A stretch of 54,045 bases of DNA from assembly GCA_938050045.1 (NCBI GenBank), contig CALLJS010000009.1:1-54045 (forward strand), in the 5' to 3' direction. A program made the translations under genes and the position numbers. Below the pieces are notes generated by a model. That model was not told the origin of the DNA, made no database searches, and saw only the letters and a list, made by a program, of their open reading frames with translations. Source of the stretch: an uncultured Sphingomonadaceae bacterium. GTDB taxonomy: Bacteria; Pseudomonadota; Alphaproteobacteria; Sphingomonadales; Sphingomonadaceae. This document shows positions 8,764 to 16,010 of this stretch, piece by piece (the first letter of the stretch is position 1; each line of letters starts with the position of its first letter).

Positions 8764-9080
8764 TGCCCTTGCAATATTTGACGCAAAATCACTTTTAATA
8801 TCGGCGTCAAACCCACCATGCCCAATGCCGCCAAATGTTCGCAAAATTGCGCGCGCTTCATTTCTTGAGCATCAATCAAACAATGCCAAAATAAAGCAAC
8901 CACCTCGCCCAACAAAGCCTTGCCAGCCGCTGCGCGCTCGACAAAATCAAACAAAGAGCCAATTTCATCTTCTGCCGCTATCAACGCCGCAAAGCTTGGG
9001 CGGATAATATAGGCTTTATCGCCCATCATAAATTGCGCTTCCCCGCGCGCGCCATTCGCCAATTCATTATGCGTCATCAT
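8760..9080 (-). CDS. Tail chaperone, GTA gp10 family
   Basis: A 106-residue protein of the gene-transfer-agent gp10 family, recognised by NELANGARGEAQFMMGDKAY, a GTA-specific signature. In long-tailed phages the two chaperone products are often made by a programmed frameshift. Here the second reading frame opens at an ATGA junction instead, so the two proteins are made by reinitiation rather than fusion. The gene follows the major tail protein by 28 bases. Confidence 0.88.
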   Translation of the reverse strand: MMTHNELANGARGEAQFMMGDKAYIIRPSFAALIAAEDEIGSLFDFVERAAAGKALLGEVVALFWHCLIDAQEMKRAQFCEHLAALGMVGLTPILKVILRQILQGQ

Positions 9081-9108
9081 ACGCCCCTAATTTATAAATT
9101 ATTGATAA

Positions 9109-9516
9109 TTATAGATTAATTATTGGCCCGCTGCTCTCCAAGTTAAAGGTAAAGCTGCGCTCTCCATTATAATCTCCCGCATAATCTAATCGGCTGATTA
9201 GGAATTTCCCGCGCATACGCTCGCCGCTCTCAAAGCTCAGCTCATAATCATCAATCTCGCCAGCAAGCGCATGATTTTTGATGCGCAATTCAGCATCAGA
9301 CCCTGTAAAAATACCCGCCGCCGATACCGATACTGATCGCACCCCAGCGCGCGATAATAATTCACGCCAACCGCCGCTATCTTTGGTGGTGATATTCACC
9401 GCCTCGCCATTGATCGACATTTGCGTGGTGCGCAATCCAGCTATTACGCTATAGTCGATAGGGTCAGCTCCATCGCCAATTTTTAACAAAAATGCACTTC
9501 CTTTTTCAGCAGCCAT
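9109..9516 (-). CDS. Major tail tube protein, TP901-1 family, gp9-like
   Basis: A 135-residue tail-tube subunit. GSAFLLKIGDG, INGEAVNITTKDSGGWRELL and FESGERMRGKF are typical of the TP901-1/GTA gp9 major tail protein family. Many copies per particle are required, and the gene has the strongest ribosome binding site of the tail region (AAAGGAAAG) plus a hairpin just upstream (9544-9579), both fitting high output. It lies in canonical order after the tail terminator. Confidence 0.9.
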   Translation of the reverse strand: MAAEKGSAFLLKIGDGADPIDYSVIAGLRTTQMSINGEAVNITTKDSGGWRELLSRAGVRSVSVSAAGIFTGSDAELRIKNHALAGEIDDYELSFESGERMRGKFLISRLDYAGDYNGERSFTFNLESSGPIINL

Positions 9517-9543
9517 AATCTTTCCTTTCGCTATTTAATTTGA

Positions 9544-9579
9544 GATAGCAGCCTTCATTCCTCTCTGAATGACGCTGTC
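9544..9579 (-). other. Hairpin ahead of the major tail gene
   Basis: Bases 9555-9560 pair perfectly with 9567-9572 around a 6-base loop, and the helix continues with 9544-9549 against 9574-9579 (one G-T pair). There is no T-run on the minus strand after it, so it is not a terminator. It sits in the 72-base gap between the tail terminator and tail tube genes, just upstream of a strong ribosome binding site. A 5' stabiliser or RNA-processing site that lifts tail-tube expression is the likely role, by inference. Confidence 0.5.
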
Positions 9580-9588
9580 TGTAGAAAT

Positions 9589-9996
9589 TTATAAAGGGTG
9601 TAATCGCACACGAAATTCGATCATGACCGTCCAGCGATTATCGGCATCATGGCGCGTGCGTGCGCGGATATAGATTATATTAACTATCTTATAGCGCGCT
9701 TCATCCGATGGGATATTTGCGGGCATATTTTGCACCGCTTGCTCTATCAAATCCATAGTCCTGACATCGGGTGCATTTTCTTGGGCTGCGCTTGTCAACG
9801 CGATTGAGAGGCGCACTTCGCGCCCATCAAAACTTTTGCTGCTCCAATCGCTGCTGATGCTACTCAGCAATTCAATATAGGGTGCGCTGGCCGTGATTGG
9901 CCGCTCATCAAACACACCGTTCACCCGCGCCATAATTGCGCTATTGGATCGCAATACATCCAATAATGCCGCGCGTAATTCCCATTCTGCACTCAT
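9589..9996 (-). CDS. Tail terminator, DUF3168 family, gp8-like
   Basis: A 135-residue DUF3168 protein, the tail-completion protein that caps the tail tube at the head end. The features seen are the N-terminal helix ELRAALLDVLRSN, the ASAPYIELLSS block, and the C-terminal MIEFRVRLHPL strand, which match the family and its usual length. The start lies one base after the stop of the preceding unrecognised gene, so it is probably translated by coupling. Confidence 0.85.
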   Translation of the reverse strand: MSAEWELRAALLDVLRSNSAIMARVNGVFDERPITASAPYIELLSSISSDWSSKSFDGREVRLSIALTSAAQENAPDVRTMDLIEQAVQNMPANIPSDEARYKIVNIIYIRARTRHDADNRWTVMIEFRVRLHPL

Positions 9997-9997
9997 G

Positions 9998-10285
9998 TCA
10001 TAACTCTCCGTCTCTCGGATTTTGCCTACCAGAAAAATGCCCTGAAGAGCTTTTCATAAAGCTCTGCAAAAAGCTTTGGGGACTGCGCAATTTCTCATTG
10101 GTCATCATGCGATCAAACAATCGGCGTGCGGCTATGTGCACAATATTTCCATCTGTCACAACCGCGCCATCGGGCGCAGCATCTTGCAAAATTTCAGACA
10201 ATTTTGTTTGCATATTATTGATATGTTTTTGTCCAATCCTATTGGCCTTAGCGATCAAGGTTCGATTCACATTCCCAATATTCAT
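9998..10285 (-). CDS. Unrecognised small protein in the gp7 (head closure) position
   Basis: With the ATG at 10285 the start codon overlaps the TGA of the gp6-like gene (ATGA), giving 95 residues; an upstream ATG at 10315 would overlap more deeply. In RcGTA this slot is occupied by gp7, a head-closure protein with a recognisable MxxGxLRxRVxxQ start, which is absent here. The sequence is mainly basic and helical, with KLSEILQDAAPDGA and NIVHIAARRLFDR. It may be a divergent HK97 gp10-like or head-closure protein. The function is inferred only from position. Confidence 0.6.
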   Translation of the reverse strand: MNIGNVNRTLIAKANRIGQKHINNMQTKLSEILQDAAPDGAVVTDGNIVHIAARRLFDRMMTNEKLRSPQSFLQSFMKSSSGHFSGRQNPRDGEL

Positions 10286-10824
10286 ACCAAACGCATCCGC
10301 CGATAGGGTTGCCATAGGGCCGCTATAGCCACTGGCGGTTGCGCGCTTTCATCAAGATTTCTGTTGCTATAAATATGCGCCGCAAGACGGATGATTCCGC
10401 TGCGCAATTGATCGGGCAGCATAGTCCAATTCTCGCTAAGTCCAGCGCGATAATGCACCCTAATACGCGGGCAATTCTGAGCGTTATGCACCAGCACCCG
10501 CCCTTTTGATTGCGCATTAATATCTATTGCATAATGGTGCACTGGCAAGGGCATAGCATCCCCCGAAATCGATAATCCGATAACAGATTTAATCATGATG
10601 ACGGGCGATTTGGATAAATATTGCCAATTTTTTTGAACGGGCATTTCCTCGGCATAATCGTGCAATAAAGGCGATGCTCCTATGAAGTTTGCGCATATAT
10701 CTAATGATGCGCGCAGCAAGCTATAAAGCTTTGCATCTTCATGGGATAAAGCGATGCGCAAATAATCTTTTAATTCATTCAGCGCGTTGACGGGCAGCGT
10801 TGGCGGCGTTGATTCTATCATCAT
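10282..10824 (-). CDS. Head-tail connector, gp6-like
   Basis: A 180-residue protein of the phage head-tail connector family (HK97 gp6/PhiE125 gp8 type). The N-terminal ALNELKDYLRIALSHEDAKLY and the following LLRASLDICANFIG are the standard helical start; GLSENWTMLPDQLRSGIIRL and the final PYRRMRLV match the usual C-terminus. It forms the adaptor ring under the portal. It overlaps the upstream adaptor-like gene by four bases (ATGA), and the downstream gene by the same type of junction. Confidence 0.87.
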   Translation of the reverse strand: MMIESTPPTLPVNALNELKDYLRIALSHEDAKLYSLLRASLDICANFIGASPLLHDYAEEMPVQKNWQYLSKSPVIMIKSVIGLSISGDAMPLPVHHYAIDINAQSKGRVLVHNAQNCPRIRVHYRAGLSENWTMLPDQLRSGIIRLAAHIYSNRNLDESAQPPVAIAALWQPYRRMRLV

Positions 10825-11102
10825 CGTTTCTCCACTCGAAAGCTGATACTGCGCTCATCGCGCTCGCCATTTTCCAGCACCACCTGATTGCGCACATCGT
10901 AAACGCGCCCCGCAACCCCGCCGTCAAGGGTGACGGTTGTTATCTTGCCATCGTGACTCGACACGGCGGCAAAAATTGCATTTTCATGTTGCGGGCTAAC
11001 CGTCCATGTTGATGATCGGATGATATTATTGCCAAGATGGCCTGCGCCCCAATCTATCCTATAATCAATTCGCGCAGATGGGTCTTTCACAAAGACACGC
11101 AT
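10821..11102 (-). CDS. Fibre-tail adaptor-like small beta protein
   Basis: A 93-residue protein. The repeated strand pattern (IRSSTWTVSP, ITTVTLDGGVAGRVYDV, RDERSISFRV) resembles the small Ig-like family usually annotated as phage fibre-tail adaptor. It is not part of the standard RcGTA gene set. It lies between the 53-residue gene and the gp6-like gene and overlaps the latter by four bases. Together with the S74 fibre gene upstream this suggests a fibre module inserted within the head genes. The family match is from memory of the motif pattern, so the name is tentative. Confidence 0.6.
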   Translation of the reverse strand: MRVFVKDPSARIDYRIDWGAGHLGNNIIRSSTWTVSPQHENAIFAAVSSHDGKITTVTLDGGVAGRVYDVRNQVVLENGERDERSISFRVEKR

Positions 11103-11142
11103 GTCTTGCTCCCTTTCGTTAAAATATTAGAGAATGCGGCCC

Positions 11143-11304
11143 TTAACCGCGTGTCGGTTTTATACATTTATGTTCAGGATATTGGGCCCCAACGCGCCCA
11201 TCATCACTGACAGATAATAGGACAATATTATCATGACTAAGCTGCTGTATATTGCGCCGAAAATAGTCGGTCATGGCCAATGATGCGATGCTATATCCCT
11301 GCAT
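11143..11304 (-). CDS. Small 53-residue protein coupled to the tail-fibre gene
   Basis: Short frame on the minus strand whose ATG (11304-11302) shares one base with the TAA of the S74 fibre gene (TAATG), a strong sign of coupled translation. The product begins MQGYSIASLAMTDYFRRNIQ and ends near EHKCIKPTRG. No family is recognised. It has no signal peptide or membrane segment. It ends 41 bases before the fibre-adaptor-like gene, so fibre, small protein and adaptor look like one cassette. It might be a fibre assembly factor or a minor tail piece; neither is shown by the sequence. Confidence 0.55.
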   Translation of the reverse strand: MQGYSIASLAMTDYFRRNIQQLSHDNIVLLSVSDDGRVGAQYPEHKCIKPTRG

Positions 11305-12698
11305 TATGACGGCTCAATCAAAGCGTTGACTTGCACTTTTAAAGCATTAATTTCTGCCTGCTGCCGCTTGGTTTCGCGCAAGCTCCAGGCCGATGCCAGA
11401 GCGAATAATTGGTCATATTTTACACCATAGCTATCGCCTGCTTCTTGAATCAATGTCCGGTGCATAATCGGCTGTCCATCATCATCAAACAGTTCAAAAC
11501 CATCCTCATCTAATGCGGGATTTTCCTCATATTCAGCATCCCATTTTTGATAATTGAGCAATCCCATAGCAGCAATTTGACTATCATCCATGCCCAGAGC
11601 TTTGGCACCGCGTTCAATATCTTGCGCCAAAACGCCTATTTGAATTTTGCCATCGCCCGCTTTTCCATCTTCACCCTTCAGCGTGAAATTCTTCCACTGG
11701 ATGATGGCACTATACCAATCGAGCATTTGATCGGTAATGGCTGCTATATTTTCTTTGTGGCGTTCATCCGAGGTGACAATCGGATTATTGGTCAAATATA
11801 GATTAGAAAATCTCTTGCCAGCAGACCCAATATTGCTTTTATTATCCCGCATAGGGCTTATCCCATAGCGGAATCTGGACGCCTCTCGTGAATTTAATAT
11901 GACGGTTACAGCGCCCAATGTACCATCTTCGGTTTGGGTTCTAATGTTAAACGAGCTGTTAAATTGATCGCCTTGATAATTTAATCCCGCATTGATGTAT
12001 AGGCCAAGCATTTTGGTAAAGCTTGTCCCCCATCGTATCGCGGGGCCTGTTGTCGGGCTAGAAACAGCATAAGCGAGCTGCACTCTGCCCGATGGTATTT
12101 CAAGGGTTGTGGGCGAAATAATATTGCCCCCTTCTGTTCTGCGTGCTGGAATAGCATCGCCAGCAACCGTGACAAAATTTTGGCCCAAAGCGTCAACCGC
12201 TAGCGTAAATCTATCATTCGCATTGAGATAATTTTGCGCCGCTAGAGTATCAATTCCAAGATCTGCATAGCTATGCCTATGTTCGGCATTGGCATAATCG
12301 CCCGCATCTTGTTTCGATGCTAATGCTTGAACTAACCCGTCTATGCTGGCCAAACCATGGTGATGTTCAAGGGCCTCGCCATTTTGCTGATTAAACCAAT
12401 CAGCCGATATGGTGAGATTTATATTTTTGCGCCCCAGAGAAAAGTCGACCCTTTCATCATTTTGCGATGATATGATCGGGCTGCGCACTATCAAAGATTG
12501 CGCATCAAGATGACCTATGCCCACTTCCCACTCGGTTGGATTGTCAATATGGCTTATCGCATAATAAAATGTCCGGCCCGCTGGTACGCTGCTCGCAAAG
12601 CTGCGATAACCCACCACTGGCCCATCGCATAGCATATTTTCAATGCCGCTGGTTTGCGATGTCTCTCTAACAAGGTCTGCAAAAAATAATTCGGTCAT
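11304..12698 (-). CDS. Tail fibre with C-terminal S74 intramolecular chaperone
   Basis: A 464-residue fibre protein. The C-terminal part (about 309-464) is an S74 peptidase: TSDERHKENI carries the Ser and Lys of the catalytic dyad, and a helical tail (SLRETKRQQAEINALKVQVN) forms the trimer coil. S74 domains fold fibres as trimers and then cut themselves off. The N-terminal 110 residues (TEWEVGIGHLDAQSLIVRSP region) look like the attachment domain of sphingomonad phage fibres. The gene lies between the capsid and gp6 genes, where RcGTA has nothing. It probably supplies host recognition to the particle; the target is unknown. Confidence 0.85.
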   Translation of the reverse strand: MTELFFADLVRETSQTSGIENMLCDGPVVGYRSFASSVPAGRTFYYAISHIDNPTEWEVGIGHLDAQSLIVRSPIISSQNDERVDFSLGRKNINLTISADWFNQQNGEALEHHHGLASIDGLVQALASKQDAGDYANAEHRHSYADLGIDTLAAQNYLNANDRFTLAVDALGQNFVTVAGDAIPARRTEGGNIISPTTLEIPSGRVQLAYAVSSPTTGPAIRWGTSFTKMLGLYINAGLNYQGDQFNSSFNIRTQTEDGTLGAVTVILNSREASRFRYGISPMRDNKSNIGSAGKRFSNLYLTNNPIVTSDERHKENIAAITDQMLDWYSAIIQWKNFTLKGEDGKAGDGKIQIGVLAQDIERGAKALGMDDSQIAAMGLLNYQKWDAEYEENPALDEDGFELFDDDGQPIMHRTLIQEAGDSYGVKYDQLFALASAWSLRETKRQQAEINALKVQVNALIEPS

Positions 12699-12717
12699 AT
12701 CTGTCTCTTATAAATAA

Positions 12718-12750
12718 ACCTGTGCCAACAGGGGGAGGGCTGGCACAGGT
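12718..12750 (-). terminator. Hairpin between capsid and fibre genes, likely attenuating terminator
   Basis: A perfect 10-bp stem (12718-12727 with 12741-12750) with a 13-base loop, followed on the minus strand by the T-rich TTTATTTATA. It lies after the major capsid stop codon and before the fibre gene. A second 7-bp hairpin (12759-12765 with 12768-12774) precedes it. As downstream tail genes are needed too, it should be a partial terminator or 3' stabiliser that keeps capsid transcript above the rest. Confidence 0.65.
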
Positions 12751-12805
12751 CATTCAACCCAGAAAAATTTCTGGAATGAATAGGGTTGTGATGGGTTTGC
12801 CTGTT

Positions 12806-14023
12806 TTAACTGGCCGAGAATTTCAGCAATTTAATCGCTTCGCTGTTCATCACTTGCCCACCAATCCGCTTGGCCGCATAAAAATGGACAAATGGTTTGT
12901 TGGTGAATGGATCGCGTAAAATTTGCGTCGCATTGCGCTCGGCAATCAAATAACCATTGCGGAAATTACCAAATGCAATGGAAAGGCTGTTGGCGGCCAC
13001 ATCGGGCATATCCTCTGCTTCGACCACAGGATAACCCAATAAAGTATCGGGTTGACCAGCAGCCAATGAAGGATGCCATAAAAATGCACCATCGCTGGTT
13101 TTGAACTTGCGGATATGCGCTAATGTGCTGCTATTCATAACAAAAGCTGCGCCTTGCCGATAGGAAGCACCCAGACTATGTACCAAATCGATGATGTGAT
13201 CTTGGGGGTTATCGCTGCCAAAATCACCGTCGCTGCCCGTGGCAATATATTGCAATGTCCCAAAATTCCGATCCGCATCTTCAGCATCGCTAATCGCTTC
13301 ATTCAAGAAACCGCGTGGTTGATTTACGCCGCTGCCATTCACAAAAGCACTGCCTTCGGCTCTTGCAAATTCGCGCGCTATTTCATCGGTTAACCAATTT
13401 TGCACATCAAATGCAGCATCATCGAGCATGGCTTGCGAGGCTGCAGGATTGGCATATAATTCGCCCGTTGGTGGCGATATTTCATTAAATTTTGGCGTAT
13501 TGGTCTCAGGGCGTGCCGCACGTTCGCTAACCCAACCCGATGGCGTGCCACCATTGGTAACTAATTTGCGATAACCAGAGCTGCCTGTTTGCACCACAGT
13601 TGCAAGCGAACGGATGGGCGAAATATCGGTCAAAGTCTTGCCAATCATTGCATCAATATGTCGCGGCACGGCATAACCGCCATCTGATCCACGGGCCCCG
13701 GTGAGGCTTTTAATTTCTTGATCGTTACCCTGGCGCAGATATTGGTCAACAAATGCCACCGCCTGTGGATGGCCCATAGATTTCTCACCACTTTCCAATG
13801 TCGGACGCGCAGCAGCTAGGGAGATTTTTGTCATTTGCCCTTGCAAATTTTTAATATCAGATTTTGTGCCATCCACATCGCTGCGCAAGGCTTTTATCTC
13901 GGTTTTTTGGGTTTCTTGCTGTTCGGTAATAACGCTCATATCTTCGGCAGCCATTACAGCATCAAAAGAGGACTCCATAGGGTCAGCTTTTCTCTCTAAT
14001 TTCATATTTAGGGGGGTATCCAT
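12806..14023 (-). CDS. HK97-type major capsid protein, gp5-like
   Basis: HK97-fold major capsid protein. The first 100 residues are a charged helical delta domain (ETQKTEIKALRSDVDGTKSD), normally removed by the prohead protease, followed by the conserved capsid core (GGYAVPRHIDAMIGKTL, YKKL-type strand SSGYRKLVTNGG, and C-terminal VHFYAAKRIGGQVM). I prefer the ATG at 14023 because AAAGG lies ten bases upstream; an ATG at 14041 in the same frame would add six residues. The gene is followed by a strong hairpin, fitting the need for hundreds of copies per head. Confidence 0.92.
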   Translation of the reverse strand: MDTPLNMKLERKADPMESSFDAVMAAEDMSVITEQQETQKTEIKALRSDVDGTKSDIKNLQGQMTKISLAAARPTLESGEKSMGHPQAVAFVDQYLRQGNDQEIKSLTGARGSDGGYAVPRHIDAMIGKTLTDISPIRSLATVVQTGSSGYRKLVTNGGTPSGWVSERAARPETNTPKFNEISPPTGELYANPAASQAMLDDAAFDVQNWLTDEIAREFARAEGSAFVNGSGVNQPRGFLNEAISDAEDADRNFGTLQYIATGSDGDFGSDNPQDHIIDLVHSLGASYRQGAAFVMNSSTLAHIRKFKTSDGAFLWHPSLAAGQPDTLLGYPVVEAEDMPDVAANSLSIAFGNFRNGYLIAERNATQILRDPFTNKPFVHFYAAKRIGGQVMNSEAIKLLKFSAS

Positions 14024-14098
14024 ATATAATTTACCTTTCATATTTCTTCTTAATCTTAGGAGCTTCTTCTCCTATATTTGATGATGATTTGGCGAATT

Positions 14099-14509
14099 TC
14101 ACTGCACCAAATGCACCCTTGCCAGCGGCTGCATAGGAAATGTAACCAAACTGATTTCTGCGACATCGAGCGCCCATAATTCGCGCGGCTTTGTGCCTTG
14201 TGAATTATGCACCCTATATCCAAATGACAGGCCCGTAATGGCCTTTTGCTTGAGTAATTTCACCACCTCAACTGCGCGTTTATTGTCATCCAAAGAGGCA
14301 ATGATACGCAGGCCTCTTTTATCGGTTTTTGCATAATCAATAGTACCAATTTTCTGCATCGGATCATGCTGCCAGAGCAGCGGCAAATCTTTTTTCAGAG
14401 TTTCAAAAGCTGTTGGACGAATTATATCGCCGCCTTTATCTAACCTGTTAAAAATAGCAGCATAGCCTGCGATACGGATAGTATCATTATGGTTATTTGC
14501 GATACTCAT
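14099..14509 (-). CDS. HK97 family prohead protease, gp4-like
   Basis: Serine protease that trims the capsid delta domain during head maturation. IRIAGYAAIFNRLDKGGDII is the conserved N-terminal motif, and the catalytic residues are the His in LLWQHDP (about 50) and the Ser in TGLSFGYR (about 93). The ATG at 14509 overlaps the stop of the preceding DUF6127 gene (ATGA) and gives 136 residues; the frame continues upstream to 14626 but those extra residues overlap that gene and do not look like protease. It is directly upstream of its capsid substrate. Confidence 0.88.
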   Translation of the reverse strand: MSIANNHNDTIRIAGYAAIFNRLDKGGDIIRPTAFETLKKDLPLLWQHDPMQKIGTIDYAKTDKRGLRIIASLDDNKRAVEVVKLLKQKAITGLSFGYRVHNSQGTKPRELWALDVAEISLVTFPMQPLARVHLVQ

Positions 14510-14817
14510 GAAAGCAATCCGCCTTGGCCAAGCCGAACGACAATGCCGAGCAATAAAAGCGCCAAGACACCGCGCACGACCCAGGTGATAACCGCCTTGG
14601 TGACCGATGATTTGGCATCGCGCCACGCCTGTAATAATTCGCGTAATTCCGCTAAATCCTCTTTAGCATTATCGCCCAATCCCATTCTTTCGAGAACCCG
14701 TTTGGCGCCCAAATCGCTCGATTCTTCGACAATAGCGCGCAAGGTTACCAAATCGGTGCCATCGGCATGCGCTTGCGCAAATAATCGCGCTAGCATTTCA
14801 TCATGCTTCATCATCAA
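14506..14817 (-). CDS. DUF6127 family membrane protein (GTA gp3.5 position)
   Basis: A 103-residue protein with a helical N-terminal part (TLRAIVEESSDLGAKRVLER) and one C-terminal membrane segment (VVRGVLALLLLGIVVRLG). It matches DUF6127, found in sphingomonad gene transfer agent clusters between portal and protease, where RcGTA has its small g3.5. The function is unknown. Three adjacent ATG codons (14817, 14814, 14811) are possible starts, all overlapping the portal stop. A membrane protein in a head cluster could tether prohead assembly to the inner membrane; that is inference. Confidence 0.78.
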   Translation of the reverse strand: MMMKHDEMLARLFAQAHADGTDLVTLRAIVEESSDLGAKRVLERMGLGDNAKEDLAELRELLQAWRDAKSSVTKAVITWVVRGVLALLLLGIVVRLGQGGLLS

Positions 14818-15994
14818 TTCCTCTATTCTCTGTGGTTGGTCTTAGCCCCAACATCGCTCTTTTTTCATCATCATTCAGAAAATCGGCCGATGATATTTGC
14901 GACCATAATCGCTCACGATCCTCTGATAATGCGCTCACTTGATCGAGATCGACCGAGAGTGAAATATCATCAAACCAGGGCAATGCGCCCGATGACAAAC
15001 CCTGTTCTAGGGCCGTTAATATTTTGCCCATCAGCGGCAATATTGTCAGTCGCCAAAGCGCGCGATTGGCCTCTCTATAATTGGCATAACTATTGTCACC
15101 TGGGATACCGAGCAGCATCGGCGGCACGCCAAAAGCCAACGCAATGTCCCGCGCTGTAGTGGCTTTTAAGGCAACAAAATCCATATCTGCTGGCGACAGG
15201 CTCATCGCTTGCCATTTCAACCCGCCCTCTAATAACATCGGCCGTCCTGCATTATTGCTGCCGCTAAAGCTGCTCTCCATTTCGCTGCGCAAACGTTCAA
15301 ACTGCGTATCGGACAAGGGCATCGCATTATCGCCGCCATCATAAACAAGCGCCCCCGATGGCCGCGCTGCATTTTCCAATATTGATCGATTCCAGCGCGT
15401 TGCAGCATTATGCACTCTAATCGATTGCGCGGCTGCGTTTAGGCATCCCAATCCATAATGATCATCGCTTGGGTGAAAGCTTTTGATATGGATAATCTGC
15501 ATTCGGCCAAGCGCATCATGCGCATCAATATAGTCCATTTGATCGCCAACTCTATATGCATAGCGCATCGGCCAACCGCGATTATCTGGAATGATGCGCA
15601 CTCTATCGGGGCGCAATGGATATAGAGCAGCCAGCGCATCATCATCGCCCATCACCAGTTGGACAAAAGCATTGCCATGCAAAATTATATGCGATGCGAT
15701 AGTTTCTAATAAGGCTTGACCATATTGATTATTATAAACCAATTTGGTTATACTTATTTTTTCTTTTGAACCAATATTGATTGGCGTGTTACCAGAAGAA
15801 TCGGATAATATACGCACGCATCGTTGGACTATGGCGTTATTTTCATACCCTTCTTTCAAGGCATTTTCATATGAGATGCTATCATCGCTATAATCCAAAT
15901 AGCCATTAAAAAACCGCCCTAAAGGCGGTCTATACTCATTTTTATTGTGCTCATCCCCCTTAAAGGCGAGCGATAATCTATCTATCCAGCGCAT
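14801..15994 (-). CDS. Phage portal protein, HK97 family, gp3-like
   Basis: A 397-residue portal protein that forms the dodecameric DNA entry ring at one head vertex. Typical HK97-family motifs are visible: ILHGNAFVQLV, YPLRPDRVRIIPDN, a helical crown with ARDIALAFGVPPMLLGIPG, and the C-terminal FLNDDEKRAMLGL. The length matches the family. It starts 16 bases after the large terminase stop and overlaps the DUF6127 gene by 17 bases. Confidence 0.92.
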   Translation of the reverse strand: MRWIDRLSLAFKGDEHNKNEYRPPLGRFFNGYLDYSDDSISYENALKEGYENNAIVQRCVRILSDSSGNTPINIGSKEKISITKLVYNNQYGQALLETIASHIILHGNAFVQLVMGDDDALAALYPLRPDRVRIIPDNRGWPMRYAYRVGDQMDYIDAHDALGRMQIIHIKSFHPSDDHYGLGCLNAAAQSIRVHNAATRWNRSILENAARPSGALVYDGGDNAMPLSDTQFERLRSEMESSFSGSNNAGRPMLLEGGLKWQAMSLSPADMDFVALKATTARDIALAFGVPPMLLGIPGDNSYANYREANRALWRLTILPLMGKILTALEQGLSSGALPWFDDISLSVDLDQVSALSEDRERLWSQISSADFLNDDEKRAMLGLRPTTENRGIDDEA

Positions 15995-16010
15995 ATGTTA
16001 ATCCTCATGT

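Noticed and set aside
13866-14081. 71-residue hydrophobic plus-strand frame
   Set aside because: Antisense to the N-terminus of the capsid gene, whose helical delta domain is clear.
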